Source of the DNA: Streptomyces sp. CB00316
GTDB lineage: Bacteria > Actinomycetota > Actinomycetes > Streptomycetales > Streptomycetaceae
NCBI RefSeq assembly: GCF_001905595.1
Contig: NZ_LIXI01000004.1
Coordinates: 558,001-622,000 of the forward strand
DNA: 64,000 nucleotides
Direction: 5' to 3'
In this document: positions 30,332-39,052 of the stretch, in pieces
Position numbering within the stretch: the first letter of the stretch is position 1
Layout of the letters: each line of letters starts with the position of its first letter
Notes under the pieces: model-generated
Databases searched by the model: none
Seen by the model: only the letters and a program-made list of their open reading frames with translations
What the model was told of the DNA's origin: nothing
Made by a program: the position numbers and the translations under genes

Positions 30332-32098
30332 ATGACACGCTTCTCCCCGAGAACCGCGCTGCGCCGCGCCGCGGGCTCTCTCGCCGCCGCAGGTCTGCTG
30401 GCCGCGGCCTCGCTCGCGGGCGCGGCCGCCCCGGCGCAGGCCGCGGACACGCCGGTGTTCACGCTCGGCGGCCCGGCCGAGACCGGCCTGCACCCGTATC
30501 CGGAGAGCGGTCGGCCGAAGGCCGCCACGGTCGGGATCACGCTCAACAACCCGTCCGAGGACGAGGAGAACGGCGGCTTCGGCGGCGCTTTCACGCTCAC
30601 CTTCGACCTCAGCGGTGTCGCCGGCGTCGCCGACGTGGCGTTCGACGGCGAGTCGGGTCCGGAGTGCGAGGTCACCGGCGCGAAGGCCGTCTGCGAGGAC
30701 TGGGGTGTCTGGCCCGGGCTCCAGGGAGCCGCCGACCTCATCGTCACCGCCGCCGACGGCAGCGAGGACGGCGCCACCGGCACGATCACGGTGACCGGCG
30801 AGGCGAACGGCGCCGCATTCACGCCGTTCACCACCCGGCTCACGGTCGGCGGCCCCGACCTCGTGATGAAGCCGCTGCCGTTCAGGACGGAGCTGACGCC
30901 GGGAGACAAGCAGCAGGCTCCGATCACCTTCGCCAACCGCGGCACCAGGGACGCCGACGGGGTTCTGCTCACGATGCGGTACTCACGCGGCCTGGACATT
31001 CCGCAGCGCTACTCCAACTGCGAGTACACCGTGGACGACCCGGACCAGCCGGACTTCGGCTGGACCACCGCGCTCTGCTCCGTCGAGGGAGCCTTCGAGG
31101 CGGGCGCGACGTACACGCTGGCGACCCCCCTGACGCTGGAGGCCACCAAGCGCGCCTTCTACGACACCTTCCTCTACCGCATCGAGGAGAACAGCGCCGC
31201 CCAGCGCACCGCCCAGCGCGCCGGCGCCCGCTTCGAGCGGGGTGCCGGCGCCGTGCTGAAGGCGGTCCCGGTGAAGACGGGTGCCGCGGCCAGGAGCGTG
31301 GACCTCGACCCGTACGACAACCAGCAGGAGGCCGACTTCCGTACGGAGAACTCGGCAGACTTCGTGGCGTACGGCGGCAAGGTGGCCGGGCCCGAAGGCT
31401 CCACCGTGAAGGCCGACATCGGCTTCCGCAACGAGGGCCCGGCGTGGATCGGCCACATCCGCTCAGGCGAGGATGTCGCCACCGTCGACTTCACCGTCCC
31501 CGAAGGCACGTCGGTCACCGCGAAGCCGGACCGCTGCCGCGCGGTGACGGCCGACGGCAAGTACCGCGAGGACCAGAAAAGCCCGGCGCCGCGCTACGTC
31601 TGCAACACCTCCATGACCGTGCGGGACGGGTCCGGCCTCGACCTGTCCTTCGAGCTGCGGATCGACAAGGGCGTGGTCGGCGCGAGCGGCGAGGTCACCG
31701 TACGCAACACGTGGCTGCAGAACCCCAAGCTGCCGTTCGACCCCGAGCCGGCCAACAACACCGCCTACCTGATCGTGAACGGCGAGGGCGAGGGCTCCGA
31801 ATCCGGCGGCACGACGGGCGGCACCGACGGCGGCTCCGGCGAACCGTCCACGCCGCCGACCTCGGCCCCGGACCCGGAGGAGAGTCCGTCCGGCACCAAC
31901 GGACCCTCGGAGGCCGCCACATCCTCCGCGTCAGGCGAAGGCCCGGCGGGCACGGCCGAGGGCTCCGGCGGCGGGGGCGGCCTCGCCTCGACGGGGTCGA
32001 CCGTCCTGATCGCCTCGGGCACGGCGGCCGCGGCGCTGGCGGCGGGCCTGCTGCTGTTCACGGCGGCACGGCGACGGGCTGCCGCGCAGCACGTCTGA
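30332..32098 (+). CDS. Secreted, sortase-anchored surface protein (LAxTG)
   Basis: 588 residues, ATG at 30332 after AGAGG. A signal peptide with Arg-rich start and Ala-rich core ends near APAQAA (about residue 38). The mature part looks like several beta-sandwich (DUF11/Ig-like) modules (VGGPDLVMKPLPF, ADIGFRNEGPAWIG). A Ser/Gly/Thr/Pro-rich wall-spanning region follows, then LASTG, a hydrophobic segment and a basic tail (ARRRAAA). LAxTG is the motif used by class E sortases of Streptomyces, so the protein should be linked to the cell wall. Ligand or partner unknown. Confidence 0.88.
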   Translation: MTRFSPRTALRRAAGSLAAAGLLAAASLAGAAAPAQAADTPVFTLGGPAETGLHPYPESGRPKAATVGITLNNPSEDEENGGFGGAFTLTFDLSGVAGVADVAFDGESGPECEVTGAKAVCEDWGVWPGLQGAADLIVTAADGSEDGATGTITVTGEANGAAFTPFTTRLTVGGPDLVMKPLPFRTELTPGDKQQAPITFANRGTRDADGVLLTMRYSRGLDIPQRYSNCEYTVDDPDQPDFGWTTALCSVEGAFEAGATYTLATPLTLEATKRAFYDTFLYRIEENSAAQRTAQRAGARFERGAGAVLKAVPVKTGAAARSVDLDPYDNQQEADFRTENSADFVAYGGKVAGPEGSTVKADIGFRNEGPAWIGHIRSGEDVATVDFTVPEGTSVTAKPDRCRAVTADGKYREDQKSPAPRYVCNTSMTVRDGSGLDLSFELRIDKGVVGASGEVTVRNTWLQNPKLPFDPEPANNTAYLIVNGEGEGSESGGTTGGTDGGSGEPSTPPTSAPDPEESPSGTNGPSEAATSSASGEGPAGTAEGSGGGGGLASTGSTVLIASGTAAAALAAGLLLFTAARRRAAAQHV

Positions 32099-32440
32099 CC
32101 GACGGCGGAGGGGGATCCTGGCCGGGGGGCGGAGGGGGGAACAGGGCCTCCGCCCGGAACGTTCCGATGCGACCGACCCGGGCGTCCCCGGGATCGGCCG
32201 CACATGGGGTGACCGGGCCGCTGTCCCCTGCGGACCGGTCACGTGCGCCGGGATGTGGTCCCACGACGTACCTGCGGTACGTCACACGTCCCGGCGGAGC
32301 CACGCGTGGTTTTCCACCGATGCCGCCCCTGGTTGGCACGGACACCGGGACCAACGAAGGCACGCCGGTCCCGGTCACGCGCCGTACGGGTGAGACGGGC
32401 ACCGAACGCGGATACGATCCTGCGGCCGTCGTCCCGCGGG
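32099..32440. other. Intergenic region, one hairpin
   Basis: No gene is convincing between the surface protein and the convergent chorismate mutase gene. The only clear structure is the perfect hairpin GACGTACC-TGC-GGTACGTC at 32265-32283, possibly a terminator for either gene. Confidence 0.5.
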
Positions 32441-32761
32441 TCACACCCGGCCGCGGCACAGCTCCAGCAGGGTCATCGCCAGCGCGGTGCCCGGCTTGCC
32501 CAGCGCGTCCCTGTAGTGGCCGAGCACGGCCGTCTCGCGGGAGAGGTTGACACGGCGGCCGCCGGAGGTGATCCGGGCCTCCTGGATGACCGCCGAGACG
32601 GCCATCCGTTCCTGGACGAGGCCGATGATCCGGTCGTCGAGGGTGTCGATGCGCTCCCGGGCGCCGCCGATCAGGGCGGCGGCCTCGTCGGTGCGGGCGC
32701 CGGTCCGTTCGGCGGGGGTGGTGGCGGTGTTTCCGGCGGGGCTGGTGGTGGTGCTGCTCAT
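32441..32761 (-). CDS. Chorismate mutase (AroQ class)
   Basis: 106 residues from the ATG at 32761, preceded by AGGAG with good spacing; a further upstream in-frame start at 32791 has none. After a Thr/Ser-rich N-terminus comes the single AroQ helical domain: ARERIDTLDDRIIGLVQERM, then VIQEAR and RVNLSRE, matching the Arg/Lys/Glu residues that hold chorismate in short monofunctional enzymes. It converts chorismate to prephenate for Phe and Tyr synthesis. The transcript begins with a 23-codon leader ORF (32870-32941) and a GC hairpin (32820-32845), suggesting attenuation or uORF control. Confidence 0.9.
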   Translation of the reverse strand: MSSTTTSPAGNTATTPAERTGARTDEAAALIGGARERIDTLDDRIIGLVQERMAVSAVIQEARITSGGRRVNLSRETAVLGHYRDALGKPGTALAMTLLELCRGRV

Positions 32762-32819
32762 GGCGGTGACTCCTGGTGGGGTGGAGGCCACCCGGGGCGA
32801 TGGGCCCGGACACGCGAGA

Positions 32820-32845
32820 CGCCCCGGGCCTGATGGCCCGGGGCG
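32820..32845 (-). promoter_or_regulatory. Leader hairpin of the chorismate mutase transcript (attenuator candidate)
   Basis: CGCCCCGGGCC and GGCCCGGGGCG form a perfect 11-bp stem with a TGAT loop, between the leader ORF and the coding start. A second possible stem (TGCTTG/CAAGCA, 32856-32876) overlaps the leader stop codon and would be opened by a terminating ribosome. No U-tract follows. Confidence 0.6.
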
Positions 32846-32869
32846 CCTGGAACGTTGCTTGTCAGTAGC

Positions 32870-32941
32870 TCAAGCAGCACGACCATGGCAGCCGGCGGGC
32901 CGGATGCCATAGGTAAAGACGGAGGTCGTGTGCTGACGCAT
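32870..32941 (-). CDS. Leader peptide ORF upstream of chorismate mutase (23 aa)
   Basis: ATG at 32941 to TGA at 32870 reads MRQHTTSVFTYGIRPAGCHG followed by RAA; it contains adjacent Phe and Tyr codons (VFTYG), the products of the pathway its downstream gene feeds. The ATG sits at the predicted transcription start: CATACT (32953-32948) is the -10 and TTGGTG (32976-32971) the -35, spaced 17 bp, so the ORF would be translated leaderless. The role as a sensor of Phe/Tyr supply is an inference from gene, codons and the following hairpin. Confidence 0.6.
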   Translation of the reverse strand: MRQHTTSVFTYGIRPAGCHGRAA

Positions 32942-32947
32942 GGGGAC

Positions 32948-32976
32948 AGTATGGCCCGGCCCGGCGGGCCCACCAA
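32948..32976 (-). promoter_or_regulatory. Promoter of the chorismate mutase leader
   Basis: On the minus strand TTGGTG, 17 bp, CATACT. The expected start point, seven bases past the -10, is the A of the leader ATG at 32941. Confidence 0.6.
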
Positions 32977-33102
32977 GCCGGGGCCCGGATCCTGAGACGG
33001 GAGGACGCCGCCCCCTGGCCTCACCGGCCCGGCGGAGGGTTCACGTGCGGCCGGTAGAATCGGAAGGACCGACCCCCTTCACCACCGCCGGAAGGCCGCC
33101 CC

Positions 33103-34689
33103 GTGCCAGCAGCACCCCCCGCCGCCCCCGACACCACGGCCGACGTGGTCCTCGTTGTGGACTTCGGCGCGCAGTACGCCCAGCTCATCGCCCGCCGTGT
33201 CCGTGAGGCCCGGGTGTACAGCGAGATCGTCCCGTCCACCATGCCGGTGGCGGAGATGCTGGCGAAGAACCCCCGCGCGATCATCCTGTCCGGCGGCCCG
33301 TCGTCGGTCTACGCGGAGGGCGCCCCCTCCCTGGACCGCTCGCTCTTCGAGGCCGGGGTCCCCGTCTTCGGCATGTGCTACGGCTTCCAGCTGATGGCGA
33401 CCGCCCTCGGCGGCACGGTCGACGACAACGGTGCCCGGGAGTACGGCCGCACCCCGCTGCACGTCACCAAGGCGGGCTCGACGCTCTTCGAGGGCACGCC
33501 CACCGAGCAGCCGGTCTGGATGTCGCACGGCGACGCCTGCTCGGCCGCGCCCGAGGGCTTCACCGTCACCGCCTCCACGGACGTGGTCCCGGTCGCCGCC
33601 TTCGAGAACGACGAGAAGAAGCTCTACGGGGTGCAGTACCACCCGGAGGTCATGCACTCGACCCACGGCCAGCAGGTCCTGGAACACTTCCTGTACCGCG
33701 GCGCGGGCATCGAGCCGAACTGGACCACCACCAACGTGGTCGAGGAGCAGATCGCCGCGATCCGCGAGCAGGTCGGCGACAAGCGAGCCATCTGCGGCCT
33801 CTCCGGCGGCGTCGACTCCGCGGTCGCCGCGGCCCTCGTCCAGAAGGCCATCGGCTCCCAGCTCACCTGCGTCTACGTCGACCACGGCCTGATGCGCAAG
33901 GGCGAGACCGAGCAGGTCGAGAAGGACTTCGTCGCCGCGACCGGCGCGAAGCTGAAGGTGGTCGACGCGGAGAAGCGCTTCCTCGACGCCCTGGCCGGGG
34001 TCTCCGACCCGGAGCAGAAGCGGAAGATCATCGGCCGCGAGTTCATCCGCGTCTTCGAGCAGGCCCAGCTGGAGATCCTCCAGGAGGAGGGCCCCGAGGT
34101 CGCCTTCCTCGTCCAGGGCACGCTCTACCCGGACGTCGTCGAGTCCGGCGGCGGCACCGGCACCGCCAACATCAAGTCCCACCACAACGTCGGCGGTCTC
34201 CCCGACGACATCGAGTTCCAGCTCGTCGAGCCGCTGCGCCAGCTGTTCAAGGACGAGGTCCGCATGGTCGGCCAGGAGCTGGGCCTCCCCGAGGAGATCG
34301 TCCAGCGCCAGCCGTTCCCCGGCCCCGGCCTCGGCATCCGCATCGTCGGCGAGGTCACCAAGGACCGCCTGGACCTGCTCCGCGAGGCCGACGCCATCGC
34401 CCGCGAGGAGCTGACGGCGGCCGGCCTCGACCGCGACATCTGGCAGTGCCCGGTGGTCCTCCTCGCCGACGTCCGCTCGGTCGGCGTCCAGGGCGACGGC
34501 CGCACCTACGGCCACCCGATCGTGCTGCGCCCGGTCTCCTCCGAGGACGCCATGACGGCGGACTGGTCGCGCCTGCCGTACGAGACGCTGGCCAAGATCT
34601 CCACCCGCATCACCAACGAGGTCGCCGACGTCAACCGCGTGGTCCTCGACGTGACGAGCAAGCCGCCGGGGACGATCGAGTGGGAGTGA
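33103..34689 (+). CDS. guaA: GMP synthase (glutamine-hydrolysing)
   Basis: 528 residues, GTG at 33103 with GGAAGG upstream. The N-terminal class I glutamine amidotransferase domain has the nucleophile in GMCYGFQLM and the His-Glu pair in YHPEVMHS. The ATP-pyrophosphatase domain starts at [15 protein letters not shown], and the C-terminal dimerisation domain ends with KPPGTIEWE, all intact. It aminates XMP to GMP, the step after GuaB. A hairpin terminator follows at 34726. Confidence 0.98.
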   Translation: MPAAPPAAPDTTADVVLVVDFGAQYAQLIARRVREARVYSEIVPSTMPVAEMLAKNPRAIILSGGPSSVYAEGAPSLDRSLFEAGVPVFGMCYGFQLMATALGGTVDDNGAREYGRTPLHVTKAGSTLFEGTPTEQPVWMSHGDACSAAPEGFTVTASTDVVPVAAFENDEKKLYGVQYHPEVMHSTHGQQVLEHFLYRGAGIEPNWTTTNVVEEQIAAIREQVGDKRAICGLSGGVDSAVAAALVQKAIGSQLTCVYVDHGLMRKGETEQVEKDFVAATGAKLKVVDAEKRFLDALAGVSDPEQKRKIIGREFIRVFEQAQLEILQEEGPEVAFLVQGTLYPDVVESGGGTGTANIKSHHNVGGLPDDIEFQLVEPLRQLFKDEVRMVGQELGLPEEIVQRQPFPGPGLGIRIVGEVTKDRLDLLREADAIAREELTAAGLDRDIWQCPVVLLADVRSVGVQGDGRTYGHPIVLRPVSSEDAMTADWSRLPYETLAKISTRITNEVADVNRVVLDVTSKPPGTIEWE

Positions 34690-34725
34690 CCTTTCCGCTC
34701 CCTGTGAGCTCCTAGGTCAACGCTG

Positions 34726-34757
34726 ATGCCGTCGCTCATTCGTTTGGGCGGCGGCAT
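34726..34757 (+). terminator. guaA terminator
   Basis: ATGCCGTCGC (34726-34735) pairs with GCGGCGGCAT (34748-34757), 10 bp including one G-U pair, 12-base loop. Confidence 0.65.
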
Positions 34758-34816
34758 TGTCGTAGGGGCTGGGTACGCTGAGTGAAGAGACGAGACTTCG
34801 GCGTATGGGAGTAATC

Positions 34817-35424
34817 ATGAGCGCCGCACCCGAGCCCAGGCTCGAACAGCAGCCGTACCGGTGGCCCGTCCCGCCGGAGGGCGGCTGGACGGCGGACGAC
34901 CTCGACCGGATTCCGGGCCTCCCGCCCCACACCGAGCTGATCGACGGGAGCCTCGTCTTCATGAGTCCGCAGACCGCCTTTCACGGGCGTGCCATGCGTC
35001 TGTTCGAGAACGCCCTCCTGGACCAGGCGCCGGCTGACCTGGACGTCCTTCGTGAGATGACCATCAAGCTGGACGAGAAGAACCGGCCGGAGCCGGACGT
35101 GCTGGTGTTCCCCGTCGGGGCGAACACGGGGCCACGCCAGACATGGTTCCGTCCCGAGGACATCGTGCTCGCCGTCGACGTGGTATCCGACGACTCGGTA
35201 CAGCGTGACCGGGAGGTCAAGCCCCGCAAGTACGCCGCTGCCGGAGTGCGGCACTTCTGGCGGGTGGAGGCGGACGAGGAAGGGAGCCGATCGTCTACGT
35301 CTACGAACTCGACCCCGCCCTGAAGGTCTACGTACCCACGGGCATCCATCGGGACAAGCTCACGTTGACCGTCCCGTTCCCTCTGGAGATCGACCTCACC
35401 GCGATCAACCGCCGCCGTCCTTAG
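34817..35424 (+). pseudogene. Uma2-family (DUF820) putative nuclease gene with a frameshift
   Basis: The ATG at 34817 follows GGGAG. The protein shows Uma2 features: ELIDGSLVFMSP, then RPEPDVLVF, VLAVDVVSDDSVQRDREVKP and KYAAAGVRHFWRVE, a restriction-endonuclease-like core. Right after this the original frame runs into Ser/Thr nonsense and stops at 35323, while the next frame continues the family sequence (EPIVYVYELDPALKVYVPTG) to a TAG at 35424. One missing G in the run at 35282-35284 (GAAGGGAGCC where GAAGGGGAGCC is expected) accounts for it. The core is intact, so a truncated protein might still fold; a sequencing error is also possible. Confidence 0.8.
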
Positions 35425-35502
35425 GCCGCCGCACCCCTTCTCATCGCCCCCACCCGGCGGTAACTTCCGGTCCCGTACGCCCTGGGAACCCGAGGAGCCG
35501 CC

Positions 35503-36291
35503 ATGTCCGAGCCGCCCGCCGTGCCCGCCCCCGCACCCATCCCCGTCGAGCAGCTGCACTTCGCGATGCCGCCCGTGCACGCGTCGCCGGACGAGGAGCG
35601 CACATACCGCAGGCAGCGGCTGGCCGGGGCGTTGCGGCTGTTCGGGGAGTACGGGTACGAGGACGGGGTCTCCGGGCACATCACCGTGCGCGATCCGGGG
35701 CTGGCCGACTGCTACTGGGTCAACCCGTTCGGGGCTCCCTTCGCCGGTATCGCCCCGCGGGACCTGATCCTCGTCAACGGTGACGGACAGGTCGTCCAAG
35801 GGCGCTTCCACGTCAACCAGGCCGCCTTCGCCGTGCACGCCGCCGTGCACCGGGCCCGGCCCGGAGCCGTCGCCGTCGCGCACACGCACTCCGTGCACGG
35901 GCGGGCGCTGGCGGCGCTGGGGGAGCTGATCGAGCCGATCACCCAGGAGGCCTGTGCCTTCTATGAAGAGCACGCGTTGTACGACGCGTACACGGGTGTG
36001 GTCGTGGACGAGGAGGAGGGGCGGCGGATCGCCGAGGCCCTCGGGGGGCGCAAGGCCGTCATCCTGCGCAACCACGGGCTCCTGACCGTGGGGGACTCGG
36101 TCGACGCGGCCGCCTGGTGGTTCCTGACCATGGAGCGCGCCTGTCAGGTGCAGCTGCTGGCGCGCGCCGCCGGGAAGCCCGTCCTGATCGACCACCGGGA
36201 CGCCGTCACCACCCGTGAGCAGCTCGGCAGCGACCTGGTGGCGTGGATCAACTACCAGCCCCTGTGGCAGCGGATCAGTCGAACGTTCTGA
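35503..36291 (+). CDS. Class II aldolase/adducin family protein
   Basis: 262 residues, ATG at 35503 with GAGGAG upstream. The family fold is shown by GVSGHITVRDPG, WVNPFG, the zinc ligands in AHTHSVHGRAL and the late RNHGLLTVG. Class II aldolases of this group cleave or epimerise sugar phosphates with a divalent metal; several actinobacterial members lack an assigned substrate. It is a single gene between the Uma2 remnant and a membrane-protein gene. Family certain, substrate unknown. Confidence 0.9.
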   Translation: MSEPPAVPAPAPIPVEQLHFAMPPVHASPDEERTYRRQRLAGALRLFGEYGYEDGVSGHITVRDPGLADCYWVNPFGAPFAGIAPRDLILVNGDGQVVQGRFHVNQAAFAVHAAVHRARPGAVAVAHTHSVHGRALAALGELIEPITQEACAFYEEHALYDAYTGVVVDEEEGRRIAEALGGRKAVILRNHGLLTVGDSVDAAAWWFLTMERACQVQLLARAAGKPVLIDHRDAVTTREQLGSDLVAWINYQPLWQRISRTF

Positions 36292-36403
36292 CGTTAGGCG
36301 TCCGGGTCCGACCCGATGCGTGGGACGCCCGTCCCGTACGGCACAATTCGGTGGTATCGAAGGTGAGTTGGTTGTACCGGGGTGGGAAAGGGTGTAAATC
36401 TCC

Positions 36404-37672
36404 GTGGCGTTGGACGAGGCAAGGGCGAGCGGCACGCACGGCGGAGGCTGTACGTGCGGCGACTGCCCGCACGGAGCACGCGAGGGGCACCGGCGCGCGG
36501 TCGCCGCGTTCCTCGCCAAGCGGGACGAACTGGCAGCAGGGAACGGCCTGCCCGCCGGGGTCGCCCAGTCGCCCTCCGCGTCCCGGCAGTGGGTCTCCGA
36601 CGAGCTGACCGAGTCCGCCCGCACCGTCGCCGAACGGGGCAGGGCCGCCGGGGACGTCTGGCTCCACCATGTGTGGCGCGGCACCCTGCTCGTGGTCTGG
36701 AGCGCCGTCGTCGCCCTGCTCGTCGGGGCGAGCCTCACCGCGATCGGGCCCGGCTGGACCACCGCCCGCACCGCCGCTCTGCTCGCCGCGCTCGTCACCG
36801 CTTGCCTGCTGACCGTCGCCGCCCGCTTCCACCGCGCCCGGGGCGGCCTCCTCGCCCCGCTGATCGGTGAGGACAACCGGCTCTCCACCTCCAGGGCCGT
36901 CGCCGCCGCGTGGGTACTGCTCGCCGCCTTCGCCGTCCTCGTCCTCGCCCTCCAGCTGGCGGGCGCCTCCGATCACGAGGACCGGGACGCGCTGATCGAG
37001 GGGCTCGACCTCGTGCGGTCCGCGGGGGTGCTGACCGTACTGGCGCTGGTGTGCGCCGTCGCCGTCGTCGTACGCCGCGTGGTGACCGTACGGGTGCTGG
37101 GCCAGCGGCTCCAGAAGCTGCGCGCGGACCGGCCGCGCGCAGCCGATCTGCTGACCGACGACTCCGGGCGCGGCTCGTTCACCGACGTGCAGTACGTGCT
37201 GGTCAGCGCCGTCGCCGTACTGTTCGCCGGGGTCCGTCTGGCCCGCCGCCCCGAGCAGCTGCCCGACCTGCCGTGGGGGCTCGCCCTGCTGGTGGCGGTC
37301 TCGGCGGCGACGTACTTCGCCGGGAAGTACGCGGAGGGCGGCCGTCCGGTCGTGCTGTCCGTCGTGCGCGCCCGGGAGGCCGGGGACCTGGACGCCCCGA
37401 TCCGGACCGGCGACGACATCGAGATCCGGGGCGCGGGCTTCGTACCGCCCGGCGCGGGCAGCCCCGACCGGCTGGCCCGGCTCGTCGTACGGATTGGCAC
37501 GGTCCACGTCCACGTACCGCTGATCCCGGTCGCCGGAGGCTTCGCCAACCCGACCGACACCGCGCTCACCGTGCCCGTGCCGGTCGAGGTCGAACCGGGG
37601 ACCGTCGACGTCCAGGTCGTCACGGCCGCCGGGGTGGAGACCAACCGCTGCTCCATCGACGTGACGGACTGA
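36404..37672 (+). CDS. Polytopic membrane protein of unknown function
   Basis: 422 residues, GTG at 36404 with a weak GGGAAAGG about 14 bases upstream. The N-terminus carries a small Cys/His cluster (GGGCTCGDCPHG). Then come about six hydrophobic segments (for example LLVVWSAVVALLVGASL and AVAAAWVLLAAFAVLVLALQL, last near residue 295) with basic loops, and a soluble C-terminal part of about 110 residues that looks like a beta-sandwich of the IPT/TIG kind (GDDIEIRGAGFVPPG). No family recognised; a sensory or transport-associated role is only a guess. Confidence 0.8.
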   Translation: MALDEARASGTHGGGCTCGDCPHGAREGHRRAVAAFLAKRDELAAGNGLPAGVAQSPSASRQWVSDELTESARTVAERGRAAGDVWLHHVWRGTLLVVWSAVVALLVGASLTAIGPGWTTARTAALLAALVTACLLTVAARFHRARGGLLAPLIGEDNRLSTSRAVAAAWVLLAAFAVLVLALQLAGASDHEDRDALIEGLDLVRSAGVLTVLALVCAVAVVVRRVVTVRVLGQRLQKLRADRPRAADLLTDDSGRGSFTDVQYVLVSAVAVLFAGVRLARRPEQLPDLPWGLALLVAVSAATYFAGKYAEGGRPVVLSVVRAREAGDLDAPIRTGDDIEIRGAGFVPPGAGSPDRLARLVVRIGTVHVHVPLIPVAGGFANPTDTALTVPVPVEVEPGTVDVQVVTAAGVETNRCSIDVTD

Positions 37673-37774
37673 CGGTCGTCTTCTTCGGTCTATCGCCCCG
37701 CAGCCCTGGTGAGCGGCGCCGTACAGGCGTACGTATGGTCAGGTGACGGGTCTTCGGGAAGCGGGGCGGCAGTG

Positions 37775-38284
37775 ATGAACGGTTACGGCGGCGGTTCGTA
37801 CGGTCTGGGCGAGCCGGGAGGACTGCGTGAGCGGGCGCGTGAGTACGCCCTGCTACCGCTGCGGCTCTTCCTCGGCGTCACCTTCGTCTACGCGGGGCTC
37901 GACAAGCTGACGGACAGCGGGTTCCTCTCCGCCACCGGCTCCGGCTCGATCGGCGAGTTGATGAACACGGTCCGCGACTCCTCCGCGATCCCCGCCCTCG
38001 TCGACCTGGCGCTCAAGAGCCCCGAAGGGTTCGGTTACGCCATCGCGATCGGCGAGCTCCTCGTCGGCCTCGGCACCCTCGTCGGCCTGTGGGCCCGGCT
38101 CGCCGCGCTCGGCGGAGCGCTGATCTCGCTGAGCCTCTGGCTGACGGTGAGCTGGCAGTCGACCCCGTACTACTACGGCAACGACCTCCCGTACATGTTT
38201 TGCTGGGTGCCCCTCGTGCTGGCCGGAGCGCCCCGCTGGTCCTTGGATGCCTTGATCGGACGCCGGAACCACAGGCCCTCCTAG
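37775..38284 (+). CDS. DoxX-family membrane protein, hybrid gene with an element-supplied 3' end
   Basis: 169 residues from the ATG at 37775 (a GTG at 37709 is in frame). DoxX features: LPLRLFLGVTFVYAGLDKL, and helices with AIAIGELLVGLGTLVGLWAR. Up to the 14-bp repeat at 38174-38187 the gene is host DNA. Beyond it, codons for PYMFCWVPLVLAGAPRWSLD and the rest to the stop belong to the inserted element. The displaced host 3' end lies at 43628-43724 and reads PYLMAWLPLVLAGASMFSVD with the same length (31 residues) to the stop. The element therefore restores a complete DoxX protein with a changed last helix and tail. Confidence 0.88.
   Translation: MNGYGGGSYGLGEPGGLRERAREYALLPLRLFLGVTFVYAGLDKLTDSGFLSATGSGSIGELMNTVRDSSAIPALVDLALKSPEGFGYAIAIGELLVGLGTLVGLWARLAALGGALISLSLWLTVSWQSTPYYYGNDLPYMFCWVPLVLAGAPRWSLDALIGRRNHRPS
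38174..38187 (+). repeat. attL core (14-bp direct repeat, left copy)
   Basis: TACGGCAACGACCT, inside the DoxX gene, occurs identically at 43614-43627. Bases on either side differ between the copies, so the repeat is exactly 14 bp. Serine-integrase crossover occurs within such shared cores. Confidence 0.88.
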
Positions 38285-38288
38285 GCCT

Positions 38289-38313
38289 GGCCCCTGACGG
38301 TGAGCCAGGGGCC
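38289..38313. terminator. Terminator carried by the element behind the rebuilt DoxX end
   Basis: GGCCCCTG and CAGGGGCC form a perfect 8-bp stem, five bases after the hybrid DoxX stop and before the convergent resolvase stop at 38334, so it can serve both. Confidence 0.75.
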
Positions 38314-38333
38314 TGGTGGGTGGTACTGGAGTC

Positions 38334-38921
38334 CTAGTCAGTCAGGTGCCGGTACAGGGTGGCCCGGGACACTCCTAGAGCCTTGGCTATGGCGTTCACG
38401 GACTCTCCCTTGGCCTTCCTGGCCTTGGCCAGAGTCAACAGGTCATCAGTGATGACACTGGGTCTTCCTCCGGTACGTCCTTGGGCCTTGGCGGCGTCCA
38501 GTCCTGCCCTGGTCCTCTCGACGATCATGTCTCGTTCTAGCTCAGCGAAGGCAACCATCATGGTGAAGAAGAACTTGCCTTCCCCCTTGGGGGAGTAGCT
38601 ACCGGCCAGAGTCCCGGTGAGAATCCGCAGAGCGATTCCACGGCTGTGTAGTTCCTCGGCGATGGTAAGTACGTCCTTGGTGGACCTGCCCAACCTGTCA
38701 AGCTTCCAGACGCAGAGCGTGTCTCCCTCTCTCATGTACTCCAGAGCAGCATGGAGACCAGGACGCTCCGTGTTCTTCCCGGACAGTTTGTCTTCAAAGA
38801 CTTTGGTGCAGCCTGCCTCTTCCATGGCATCTGTCTGAAGCTGCACATCCTGTGCCTTGCCACTCACTCGCTTGTATCCGATGAGGTGGCCAGTGGTCCG
38901 GGTGCTCATATTCGTTGTCAT
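38334..38921 (-). CDS. Small serine recombinase (resolvase/invertase)
   Basis: 195 residues from the ATG at 38921 (a second ATG is at 38909; neither has a good ribosome binding site). The catalytic domain has IGYKRVSG with nucleophile Ser20, the LCVWKLDRLGRS signature and the long E-helix; the C-terminus has a helix-turn-helix (VNAIAKALGVSRATLYRHL). It is of resolvase/invertase size, about 195 residues, unlike the 515-residue integrase of the same element. It may resolve multimers or act as accessory recombinase. Repeated GTCTC/GAGAC sequences upstream (to 39052) are candidate res subsites. Confidence 0.95.
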   Translation of the reverse strand: MTTNMSTRTTGHLIGYKRVSGKAQDVQLQTDAMEEAGCTKVFEDKLSGKNTERPGLHAALEYMREGDTLCVWKLDRLGRSTKDVLTIAEELHSRGIALRILTGTLAGSYSPKGEGKFFFTMMVAFAELERDMIVERTRAGLDAAKAQGRTGGRPSVITDDLLTLAKARKAKGESVNAIAKALGVSRATLYRHLTD

Positions 38922-39052
38922 GTCTCAAGTGTCTCATAACTCATCTCAGAACATAAAGGCTTCAGAGGTGGTTGTGAGACGAGTTTTGAACAGCTCTCAG
39001 GGCCCTCGGGGGCCTGCTTCCCGGGTGTCTCGTAAACCATCGTTTCCGAGAC
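38922..39052. promoter_or_regulatory. Candidate res/operator region of the resolvase
   Basis: Several GTCTC/GAGAC half-sites cluster upstream of the resolvase gene. The best is a dyad at 39027-39052: GTCTCGTAAACC and the reverse complement of its right arm (GTCTCGGAAACG) agree at 10 of 12 positions around a 2-bp centre, the size of a resolvase-binding subsite. Others lie at 38922-38945 and around 38973. Confidence 0.45.

Noticed and set aside
30332..32098. Idea that the LAxTG protein is a chaplin or adhesin with known ligand
   Set aside because: Only the signal peptide, beta-sandwich-like modules and sorting signal can be supported; there is no chaplin domain.
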